Assembly (NCBI GenBank): GCA_020048915.1
Contig: JAIFLU010000153.1
Location: forward strand, 1-33,585
Origin: Bacteroidota bacterium
GTDB lineage: Bacteria > Bacteroidota > Bacteroidia > Bacteroidales > JAAUTT01
DNA: 33,585 bases
Direction of reading: 5' to 3'
In this document: positions 16,762-24,011 of the stretch, one piece after another
Layout of the letters: every line of letters starts with the position of its first letter
How positions within the stretch are numbered: position 1 is the stretch's first letter
Program-made: the position numbers and the translations under genes
The notes under the pieces: generated by a model
What the model saw: the letters and a program-made list of their open reading frames with translations, nothing else
Database searches by the model: none
What the model was told of the DNA's origin: nothing

Positions 16762-16872
16762 TTCGATGTCTTTCATTGAGCAGGCTTCAAATTTAAGGGC
16801 TCCTGTTAAGTTTTTTATTTCTCCAGGTAAAAAAATTTACAGAAGCTATACAGAGAATTTATAATCTTATAC

Positions 16873-16890
16873 CAATGTCGTTTAGTTAAG
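16873..16890. repeat. Left terminal inverted repeat of the MITE-like element
   Basis: caatgtcgtttagttaag, an exact reverse complement of the right arm at 16979-16996. Confidence 0.88.
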
Positions 16891-16978
16891 AATCGATGTT
16901 TGCCCCCAGCCGGGGTCAGATATTTATAGAATGTTCAATTTTTCTACAAACAGGCGACCCCAGCCGGGGTCGAATATC

Positions 16979-16996
16979 CTTAACTAAACGACATTG
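16979..16996. repeat. Right terminal inverted repeat of the MITE-like element
   Basis: cttaactaaacgacattg, the exact reverse complement of 16873-16890. It is directly followed by the second copy of the 10-base target duplication. Confidence 0.88.
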
Positions 16997-17034
16997 AATC
17001 TTATACGCTCATAATAAACTTATTAACAAAAATC

Positions 17035-18735
17035 ATGAACTTAATAAACAAAATTTTACGACTGCTTATTATCGCATTTATAGGTTGTACAACCACCAAT
17101 GCCCAAAATACGATAAACAGCTTCAAAAACCTAAAGGAATCGGGCGCTCTTTATGAAAAGACCGAATGGGATATCAGTCTTACAGCACCTTTCACCAATC
17201 CTTATAACTCAAAAGAAATTACCCTCGATATGGTACTTACATCCCCATCTGGAAAGACTGTGGCTATGCCCTGTTTCTATGTTCAGGGAAACGAACAGCA
17301 ATCCGATTGGAAAGCCCGCTTCACTCCTCAGGAAACCGGAGTTTATACATTTGTTTTCAAGTGCAATGCCAAAGGAATCTCAACTCAATCGCAAACCGGA
17401 ACTTTCTTTGTAAAGGAATCGGGGAACCCAGGCTTTTTACGCAAAAACAATCTGTGGACTTTTAGGTTTGACAACGGAACACTTTTCCGCGGAATTGGTG
17501 AGAACGTAGGCTGGGAATTTCGGAAATGGGAAGACCCAAAGTATACTTACGATTATCTTTTACCCACACTCTCGAAAAATGGCGCCAATTTTTTTCGCAC
17601 CTGGATGTGCTCGTGGAACCTTCCTTTGGAGTGGAAAACTATTTCGAGCACCGACCGCTATAAAAATACCGATCAGTATTTCAATCCCGATGCCATTAAA
17701 CGTATGGACGAACTGATGGATATGATTGATTCACTTGATTTATATGTGATGCTTACCCTCGATTGGCACGGGGAACTGATTTCGGATGCTGAGTGGAAAC
17801 ATAGCTCCTATAACAAAGCAAACGGCGGTCAGGCTGAAAATCCTACCGAATTTTTCACACTCGAAAAGGCCCAAAACCAATACAAGAATAAGCTGAGGTA
17901 CATAATTGCCCGCTGGGGATATAGCACTCATATTGCTGCCTGGGAATTTTTTAACGAAATAGACAATGCTGCTTTTAACGGAAGCGACAGCATCCTGATA
18001 CCTCATGCGGCAGTTGCCCAGTGGCACGACGAAATGGGCATGTACATTAAGAATACCGATCCATACAACCACCTCGTTACCACCAGCATTTCGCACCGCG
18101 ATATTATGGGAATGAACTCTTCGGCTTATATGGATTTCAATCAGAAACATATCTACAAACATACCGACCGATTGGCTTCCACTATAAAGACGTATGCTCA
18201 AAACTTCAATAAACCATACGTAATCGGAGAGTTTGGATATGAATGGGACTGGAATATCGATTTTAAGACCATTGCTAAGGAATCGGATCACGATTACAAA
18301 ATTGGACTTTGGTATGGCCTATTCAGCCCTACTCCTATTTTGCCCATGACCTGGTGGTGGGAATTTTTTGATGAACGCGGCATGACCTCTTATTTTCAAC
18401 ATGTGCGGAAAATAAATGATCAGATGCTTCAGGCCGGGAACGGTTCGTTTGAAGAAGTTACCTCCCAATCGGGAAATCTCGAATCGTATGCCGTAAAATG
18501 CGGCGAAACTGTATTTGTTTATGTCCTGAACAATACATTGTCACCGCTTAAAAACGATATCAACCTAAATCTGTCCAATGCGCAGGTGGTGAAAACCCAA
18601 ATGTTTTTCCCATCCATAAGCGCTGATAAACAGTCTTCGATAATTCAAAACGTTAACAATACGCTTGTAGTGCAAGGTGTCTCATTAAAAGCCAAAGAGG
18701 ATGTTATATTGATTCTGGAATTGAAAGACACTTAA
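17035..18735 (+). CDS. DUF5060-type clan GH-A glycoside hydrolase
   Basis: A 566-residue exported protein. The N-terminus MNLINKILRLLIIAFIGC resembles a lipoprotein signal with Cys18, but an ordinary signal peptidase site after TTTNAQ is equally possible. Residues about 30-125 form the DUF5060 beta-sandwich (YEKTEWDISLTAPFTNPY... ETGVYTFVFKCNAKG). A (beta/alpha)8 barrel follows from about 140 to 460. Its probable acid/base is Glu308 in WEFFNEID and its nucleophile Glu399 in VIGEFGYEWDW, the NE and GE motifs of clan GH-A. A C-terminal beta domain (about 485-563, YAVKCGETVFVYVLNN) completes it. This layout is common in Bacteroidota polysaccharide clusters; the glycan target is not evident. The MITE-like element lies just upstream, in what should be its promoter or 5' leader. 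Confidence 0.8.
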   Translation: MNLINKILRLLIIAFIGCTTTNAQNTINSFKNLKESGALYEKTEWDISLTAPFTNPYNSKEITLDMVLTSPSGKTVAMPCFYVQGNEQQSDWKARFTPQETGVYTFVFKCNAKGISTQSQTGTFFVKESGNPGFLRKNNLWTFRFDNGTLFRGIGENVGWEFRKWEDPKYTYDYLLPTLSKNGANFFRTWMCSWNLPLEWKTISSTDRYKNTDQYFNPDAIKRMDELMDMIDSLDLYVMLTLDWHGELISDAEWKHSSYNKANGGQAENPTEFFTLEKAQNQYKNKLRYIIARWGYSTHIAAWEFFNEIDNAAFNGSDSILIPHAAVAQWHDEMGMYIKNTDPYNHLVTTSISHRDIMGMNSSAYMDFNQKHIYKHTDRLASTIKTYAQNFNKPYVIGEFGYEWDWNIDFKTIAKESDHDYKIGLWYGLFSPTPILPMTWWWEFFDERGMTSYFQHVRKINDQMLQAGNGSFEEVTSQSGNLESYAVKCGETVFVYVLNNTLSPLKNDINLNLSNAQVVKTQMFFPSISADKQSSIIQNVNNTLVVQGVSLKAKEDVILILELKDT

Positions 18736-18773
18736 AAATAAAGGCATATTACAGAATAATTTGGGTGTAAATT

Positions 18774-18820
18774 ATCTCTGTGCAACTTTGTGTATTCTCC
18801 TTGGCGTCTGTATAACTATA
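18774..18820. repeat. Possible interspersed low-complexity intergenic sequence
   Basis: The segment contains ctctgtgcaac, tttgtgtattctcc and ttggcgtctgtataac, loosely repeating a tctgtgtaac theme. Similar imperfect runs occur between genes in Bacteroidota genomes as I recall them. It lies between convergent genes and encodes nothing visible. Confidence 0.25.
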
Positions 18821-18859
18821 ATTTCATCGAGGGACAGATTATTATAGAGAGCCTCAAAG

Positions 18860-19372
18860 TCAAATTATGCCTAACTTTAATTGATTGCTTAATTTTTCTA
18901 ATTCACTTTTAGCTGATTCTATTGAATCACATGTATTGACAGGTAAAATTGGCTTGTTATCTAGTCCGAATAACATAATTCGAATATCCTGAATGTGGAT
19001 ATCCATGCTATTCGCACGGGTATATATCCGGAAGCCCTGATGCGATTTTTTCAACCCCAGTTTCATCCCATCCTCAATTGCGACCCATTTACCAATAGGA
19101 AGCGTACCAAATATGTTTGTGGCATATTTTACTCTTCTTTGGCTGCTATCAACCAGGGTAATTGTCGAGGTAAAACCAACAAAACCTCCAACTATAATGA
19201 AAATTATTCCACCAACTAACGAAAAGAATGTGATGCCAATACCGACCACAAACAAAAATAAACCCATAGTAGTTCCCGAAGGCCCAAATGGTTTCTCAAT
19301 TTTATTTTTTACAATCATTTTCAAGACAAATATCAGAATTTTATGAGCAATCGCAATGTTTTGAATATCCAT
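18860..19372 (-). CDS. Small membrane protein of unknown function
   Basis: I do not recognise this 170-residue protein. It has two adjacent hydrophobic segments (about residues 34-75: GLFLFVVGIGITFFSLVGG then IIFIIVGGFVGFTSTITLV), followed by a soluble C-terminal half with a beta-rich look (RRVKYATNIFGTLPIGKWVAIEDGMKLGLKK). A short helical tail closes it (DSIESAKSELEKLSNQLKLG). The pattern of two membrane spans followed by a PH-like or DUF-type cytoplasmic domain is plausible but unproven. An internal ATG at 19318 (MIVKNKIEKPFG) is an alternative start that would remove 18 residues. A 9-bp hairpin (19378-19386 and 19392-19400) lies just ahead of the start. It converges with the hydrolase gene and seems to be a single-gene unit. 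Confidence 0.55.
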   Translation of the reverse strand: MDIQNIAIAHKILIFVLKMIVKNKIEKPFGPSGTTMGLFLFVVGIGITFFSLVGGIIFIIVGGFVGFTSTITLVDSSQRRVKYATNIFGTLPIGKWVAIEDGMKLGLKKSHQGFRIYTRANSMDIHIQDIRIMLFGLDNKPILPVNTCDSIESAKSELEKLSNQLKLGII

Positions 19373-19691
19373 TAAGGTTGAAGAATTTATTATTCTTCAA
19401 GGAGGATGAAAAAAAGCATATTGTATATGCAAACATCATTATATATAGCCAAAATAAGACCCTCTAACCTGAATAATTAATAAAAATGCATGTTTTCGAT
19501 ATTGATGGGTCTAACATAATTCAATTTTGAAAGTAAAATTTTCAACGATTTGAAGTACATTAAAATGAAATACTTTGTGATATTATCTCGAATATTTATA
19601 ATTAAACGGGTTAAAAATAAGAGCGGAAAGTATATATCTTACTATATTACTCTCCGCTCTATATTTGAGACTCTGGAAGAAATCTTCTTTA
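19373..19691. other. Intergenic region (319 bp) with leader hairpin and a minus-strand terminator
   Basis: Near the small membrane gene there is a 9-bp stem, ttgaagaat (19378-19386) and attcttcaa (19392-19400), five bases upstream of its ATG on the minus strand. Near the other end is the terminator of the large repeat protein (19620-19670). The AT-rich middle shows nothing else I can support. Confidence 0.5.
19620..19670 (-). terminator. Terminator of the large repeat-protein gene
   Basis: agagcgga at 19620-19627 pairs with tccgctct at 19663-19670, with further imperfect AT pairing inside. On the minus strand the hairpin is followed by tatttttaa. It lies 21 bases after the stop codon at 19692. 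Confidence 0.65.
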
Positions 19692-22600
19692 TTATTCCTT
19701 AACTAACTTAATAGTCTGAATATTAACTCCATTTTTTAGCTTAACAAAGTAAACTCCAACCGGTAAATTTTGAATATCAATTCTATTGGATGAATTCTCA
19801 ATCGTAGCACTAAGTACAAGAGTACCTAACGCGTTGAAGATGTCAACACGAATAGAAGGTTCTGATTTTTTAGTGCTTTCAACATAGAAATATTTACCAG
19901 CGGGATTAGGATAAATACTAATTCCGGAATTAGAGATTTTATCCGAAACATTAGTCGATTTCTTAAAGTAAGTCTTAAACTGGGCAGAAGCAAAATTTCC
20001 AGTAGGAACAGCATTCGCCAAAATATTAACTGTAACATTTCTCGGGGCAACTGGAATTATATCCACTTTATATGTTCCAGTCAAAGATTGAGCGGATGCA
20101 TTCGTTAGCAATAAATCGCCTATTGTAAAGTCCGAAACGACAGACGGAAATGTAATATCAACCTTAATAGGGTTTAAAGTTGTTGTGTCTCCAACAGTAG
20201 ATGCAATCGTCGGCCTTACCGGAATATCAAGAAAAGTAACACTACTTATAAATGAACTGGTAGAAGCCTTTTTTCTGAAATATAGATCAGTTCCGGGTGT
20301 AAGACTCACTTTATTACCAGTTGCAATTTGAGCCCCTGTGAAACTATTGGAAGTTGCGAATTCAATTGTATTATCAATATTCTCATTAGTCTTTTCGTTA
20401 AGAAAATCAATTGTCACAGAAGGAGCTGCAGGTCTCGATGAAACCTGTAACATCTGAGCTGAAGATGCAAAAGAATTAGCGGTTTCCTTTGTTTTAAAAT
20501 AAAGAGTAGTTCCAGGTGTAACCGTAATTTTAACTCCTGTTCCAGAATTTGAACCTGTAAAATTCGAATTTACTGAATACAAAACCGTTGAAGGAATATT
20601 CTCAACAGTTGTTTCTGTCGAATAATTTATTGTAAAACCAGGAGTTGAAGGTCTGTTAGCAACGCTCAATGTCTCGATGCCAGATTTAAAAGTACTAACT
20701 GTAGCTAATTTTCTAAAGTACATATTTATTCCAGGATTTAAAGGAATTTTAGTACCCGCTCCAACAATAGAATTTGCCAGGTTACTCTTATCGGAATATT
20801 CCACCGAGTTTAAAACAACTTCTTTGGTAGTTTCATTGACAAAATCTACAGAAAAAACCGGATTAGATGGTCTCGCGGGAATAGAAAGAGTTTTAATCTG
20901 CGATTTAAAAGCATTTGAAATCGATTTAATTCTAAAATAATAGGTTGAGCCTGGCACTATAGGTATTTTCACTCCAGTTCCACTCGAAGCACCCGAAAAA
21001 TTAGCAGCAGTAGAATATTCTGTGCCAGAACCAATAGTAACGTTGGTTGTTTCATCAGTATAACTTATCCCGATAATAGGAGCATCCGGTCTGTCAGGAA
21101 CCGTAAGAAGGTAATTCGCAGAAGCAAAGCCTGAAGCAGCCTTTGTTCTAAAAAACAAATCTGTTCCCGGGGTTAAGTTAAGTTTAGTCCCATTTCCAGA
21201 TGTTGCACCGGTCATTTCGGAGTTTGATGAATACTCAACTGTTGCAGGAACAACATTGCTGGTTTGTTCATTTGCATAATCAATGGTATATGGTCCTGGG
21301 GCTGCACTTCGTGAAGGAACATCTAAGAAGAAGGGTTCAGAAGCAAAAGAAGAACCTGTACTTTTTACTCTAAAATAGAGATCAGTACCGGGTGTTAATT
21401 TAACCTTCGTTCCGGATGCCGTTGTTGGCTGGCTCATGTTTGAATTAATTGAATACTCAACAGTGGAAGGTACGTTTGTACTGGTTTGTTCCCCGGGAAA
21501 GTCAATAGAATAACTTGGGGTTGCAGGTAATTCGGGAATCTGCAGTGCTTGAACATTTGACCTAAAAGCAGATGCGGAAGCTTTTGACCTGAAATACAAA
21601 CTTGTTCCTGGTGTTAATGATATAGCTGTACTATTCCCATTGGACGGACTGCTCATATCGCTATTTAAAGAATATTCATCATTTGCAGAAACGGCCTTAT
21701 TGGTTGTTCGATTAATAAAATTAATCCCATAATCTGGTATTCCTCTTGCAGGTACATCCAGCGCATAAGTGGCTGAACTAAAATGACCGTCTGTTGCTAT
21801 ATACCTAAAAAACTTATCGTTTCCAGGCAGTATAGGGATTGTTACTCCTGTTCCAATTTGAGATCCACTAAAGTTAGAAGAAGAAGCGTATTCCATATCA
21901 TCTGGGATAACTACACTACTGGTCTCCAATGAATAGTTTATTCCAACTGAAGGAGCCGCAGGTCTTGCAGGAATTATCTGACTTACATCCTCTGAGGCAA
22001 ATGCGCTGGCAGTTGCTTTATATCTAAAATAATATGTACTTCCAGGAGTAATGTCTATAGGAGAATTGCTGCCTGGATTTGCACCAGAGAAGTTCGTATT
22101 GGTTGCATATTCAATGGTAGCTGGAACATTATTTTGGGTTGTTTCATCAATATAATTAACTCCAAAAGAGGTTGGTGCCGCAGGACGAGAATCAACTACC
22201 AATTGAAAAATATTCGATGGTGGGGCAGATTGCGTCTCTTTTACTCTAAAATAAAAATCTGTCCCTGGTATTAGGTTTATTTTTGAACCATTTCCAGACG
22301 ATGGACTGGTCATATCAATATTATCATCGTACTCAACAGTAGAGGGTATTATAGTTTTTGTTTTTTCTAAAAGATAATCCACTTCAAAACTTGGCGCATC
22401 CGGTTTTCCGGCAACCTCAAGATGCTGTATATTGGAGACAAAGCTGCTTGCGGTGGCCTTCGATCTAAAATACACATCTACTCCAGTTGTTAAAGGAAGA
22501 ACAACATTAGTCCCCGAAACTGCTCCGCTCATGTCAGAGTTTGTAGAGTGCTCATCATTTGCATCAACAGGTTTGTTTGTAGTCATGTTTACCAAATCAA

Positions 22601-23903
22601 CCCCATAATTCGGTGTTGTTCTCCCTGGTACTTCTAAAAATGTGGAAGTTGAATAAAAAGCAGTAGAGGTTGCTTTAATTCTAAAGTATAAATTTTCGCC
22701 AGGCGTAAGATCTAATTTAATGCCAGTAGCATCCTGAACGCTATTAAAATATTCATCACTAGAATATTCTATTGTTACTGGCACGTTAGACGAAGTTGTT
22801 TCGTTAATAAAGTCTATGCCATAAGAACCAGGGGCGGCAGGTCTATCGGGAACATTTAATTGAAAAGTATTTGACTGAAAAGATGAACCCGTAGCAGCCT
22901 GTCGGAAATAAAAATCGGTTCCCGGAATTAAGTCAACTTTAGATCCATTTCCACTATTACTATTTGAAAAACCAGAATTATCATCATATTCTACAGCTGA
23001 GGTAACTGTTTGATTCGTAGTTTCATTATAATAATCAATAGAGAAGGAAGGAGTGGATGGACGTGATGGTACAGTTAATGTTTGCACATCGGTAGTTCCT
23101 TCTTTTCTAAAATAAACAGTTTGTCCGGGGGTAAGATTTAATTTATTACCGGAACCTGCAGTCCAGGAAGATTGGTTATAGCTATATTCGTAAGTCGAAG
23201 GAACAGCCTGTGAAGTTGTTTCATTATAAAAATCAATAGTAAAGGTGATATCTGTGCCCCCCCCTCCACCAGAAACATAATTATTCCAGCCCGAAAAAGA
23301 GTGTCCGTCAGCAACTGCCACAATAGTAATTCGGATTTGCATCGGAAAGTAATCTGATTTTCTATCATTGCAGAAATCTCCACCAGATCCCCAACTTGAG
23401 GGAATGCAATTTGCATCGGACCAAAGTGCCAGACCCATTCTATTTTGCCCTTGATTACTGTATGCTCCAACTTTTGAAAAATCTACCAAAGGTTTGCCCG
23501 GATAATCCCACCACTCATTAGGCGAATTGCTGCCGGAGTATTCGGTTACAGAGCCAGCACCCCCACTCATCGAGACTTTAACATCACCTGTTTCCCTGTG
23601 AATTCCATCTTCCTGAAATTGCCATAAAAGAAACATTAAAGAAAAATCTTTTGTAGTAGGTTGACTAATAACTTCGTACCGATAATAAAATTTCCCATCA
23701 CTATAATTATGCGGTGAAACCCAATTATAGGGATATGTGCTATAATCGCGCCACCAATGGAAACCATTACCACCAAAATAAGAGTCCTCCGCAGTCTCCC
23801 AGGTGAAGGTTTCGTCGCGAACTAAAAATTCTTGAGATTGAACATTTTGAAATGCTATGATCGAAAATAAACATAGCAATAGTATGCGGTTAATAAATTT
23901 CAT
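19692..23903 (-). CDS. Giant secreted repeat protein with 14 Ig-like tandem repeats and T9SS tail
   Basis: A 1403-residue predicted cell-surface protein. The signal peptide ends near residue 24 (NVQSQ). Residues about 25-210 form a Trp/Tyr-rich unique domain with four Cys (a possible ligand-binding head), then a GGGGG linker. Residues 221-1233 are 14 tandem repeats of 65-74 residues. The consensus pattern is an I-D-Y-x-N-E-T-T start, then VPxTVEYS, SGxGxK, LTPGTDLYFR, a KAxxSSFxS segment and VPxRPxAP as linker. This resembles the EYS...LTPGTYxVRxKAT repeats of bacterial adhesins. Repeats 4 and 8 share an unusual ANDE insert. A single Ig-like domain follows (about 1234-1310). A type A T9SS sorting domain closes the protein (IYPNP near 1330, GVYFVKLKNG near the end). 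Likely an adhesin or matrix protein; the ligand is unknown. A -7 box lies 24 bases before the ATG. Confidence 0.9.
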   Translation of the reverse strand: MKFINRILLLCLFSIIAFQNVQSQEFLVRDETFTWETAEDSYFGGNGFHWWRDYSTYPYNWVSPHNYSDGKFYYRYEVISQPTTKDFSLMFLLWQFQEDGIHRETGDVKVSMSGGAGSVTEYSGSNSPNEWWDYPGKPLVDFSKVGAYSNQGQNRMGLALWSDANCIPSSWGSGGDFCNDRKSDYFPMQIRITIVAVADGHSFSGWNNYVSGGGGGTDITFTIDFYNETTSQAVPSTYEYSYNQSSWTAGSGNKLNLTPGQTVYFRKEGTTDVQTLTVPSRPSTPSFSIDYYNETTNQTVTSAVEYDDNSGFSNSNSGNGSKVDLIPGTDFYFRQAATGSSFQSNTFQLNVPDRPAAPGSYGIDFINETTSSNVPVTIEYSSDEYFNSVQDATGIKLDLTPGENLYFRIKATSTAFYSTSTFLEVPGRTTPNYGVDLVNMTTNKPVDANDEHSTNSDMSGAVSGTNVVLPLTTGVDVYFRSKATASSFVSNIQHLEVAGKPDAPSFEVDYLLEKTKTIIPSTVEYDDNIDMTSPSSGNGSKINLIPGTDFYFRVKETQSAPPSNIFQLVVDSRPAAPTSFGVNYIDETTQNNVPATIEYATNTNFSGANPGSNSPIDITPGSTYYFRYKATASAFASEDVSQIIPARPAAPSVGINYSLETSSVVIPDDMEYASSSNFSGSQIGTGVTIPILPGNDKFFRYIATDGHFSSATYALDVPARGIPDYGINFINRTTNKAVSANDEYSLNSDMSSPSNGNSTAISLTPGTSLYFRSKASASAFRSNVQALQIPELPATPSYSIDFPGEQTSTNVPSTVEYSINSNMSQPTTASGTKVKLTPGTDLYFRVKSTGSSFASEPFFLDVPSRSAAPGPYTIDYANEQTSNVVPATVEYSSNSEMTGATSGNGTKLNLTPGTDLFFRTKAASGFASANYLLTVPDRPDAPIIGISYTDETTNVTIGSGTEYSTAANFSGASSGTGVKIPIVPGSTYYFRIKSISNAFKSQIKTLSIPARPSNPVFSVDFVNETTKEVVLNSVEYSDKSNLANSIVGAGTKIPLNPGINMYFRKLATVSTFKSGIETLSVANRPSTPGFTINYSTETTVENIPSTVLYSVNSNFTGSNSGTGVKITVTPGTTLYFKTKETANSFASSAQMLQVSSRPAAPSVTIDFLNEKTNENIDNTIEFATSNSFTGAQIATGNKVSLTPGTDLYFRKKASTSSFISSVTFLDIPVRPTIASTVGDTTTLNPIKVDITFPSVVSDFTIGDLLLTNASAQSLTGTYKVDIIPVAPRNVTVNILANAVPTGNFASAQFKTYFKKSTNVSDKISNSGISIYPNPAGKYFYVESTKKSEPSIRVDIFNALGTLVLSATIENSSNRIDIQNLPVGVYFVKLKNGVNIQTIKLVKE
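20205..23243 (-). repeat. Array of 14 tandem coding repeats
   Basis: Coding repeats of about 219 bp each, diverged at the DNA level but with the protein motif PGTDLYFR (or close variants) recurring in nearly every unit. Boundaries in residues: 221, 286, 360, 432, 505, 579, 652, 724, 797, 871, 943, 1016, 1089, 1162 to 1233. The first unit is the shortest (65 residues), lacking part of the hairpin between the second and third strands. Confidence 0.85.
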
Positions 23904-23926
23904 GTTATTTAGGGTTTATTTCAGGA

Positions 23927-23960
23927 CAAAATTAAGAAGGAATATTAAAAGAGAAACAAA
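23927..23960 (-). promoter_or_regulatory. Bacteroidota-type promoter of the repeat-protein gene
   Basis: On the minus strand a TTTG (-33 box, plus-strand caaa at 23957-23960) is followed after 22 bases by TAATTTTG (plus-strand caaaatta at 23927-23934), an exact TAnnTTTG -7 box. The predicted start of transcription would be about 17 bases before the ATG at 23903. Confidence 0.55.
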
Positions 23961-24011
23961 ATTTGACAAACTGTTAATAAATTGGGGTAGAATGTTATTA
24001 AAATTAGAAAC

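Larger units (their letters stand above)
16863..17006. mobile_element. MITE-like element with 18-bp TIRs and a 10-bp target duplication
   Basis: The 124-bp core (16873-16996) is bounded by perfect 18-bp terminal inverted repeats, caatgtcgtttagttaag at 16873-16890 and its reverse complement at 16979-16996. The core is flanked on both sides by the same 10 bases, aatcttatac (16863-16872 and 16997-17006), a target-site duplication. Inside are two direct copies of ccccagccggggtc (16904-16917 and 16958-16971), each able to form a small hairpin. There is no ORF, so the element is non-autonomous and would need a transposase encoded elsewhere. It lies 29 bases before the start codon of the downstream hydrolase and may alter its expression. 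Confidence 0.85.

Noticed and set aside
17740-18291. 183-codon antisense frame inside the DUF5060 hydrolase
   Set aside because: Antisense to the catalytic barrel including Glu308; no recognisable domain.
18774-18820. tctgtg-type intergenic run considered as a mobile repeat
   Set aside because: No inverted ends, no target duplication and only a loose internal pattern; listed as a weak repeat only.
20205-23243. Regular repeats considered as a CRISPR-like or satellite array
   Set aside because: Units are about 219 bp, diverged at DNA level, and translate into one continuous frame with conserved protein motifs; they are coding repeats.
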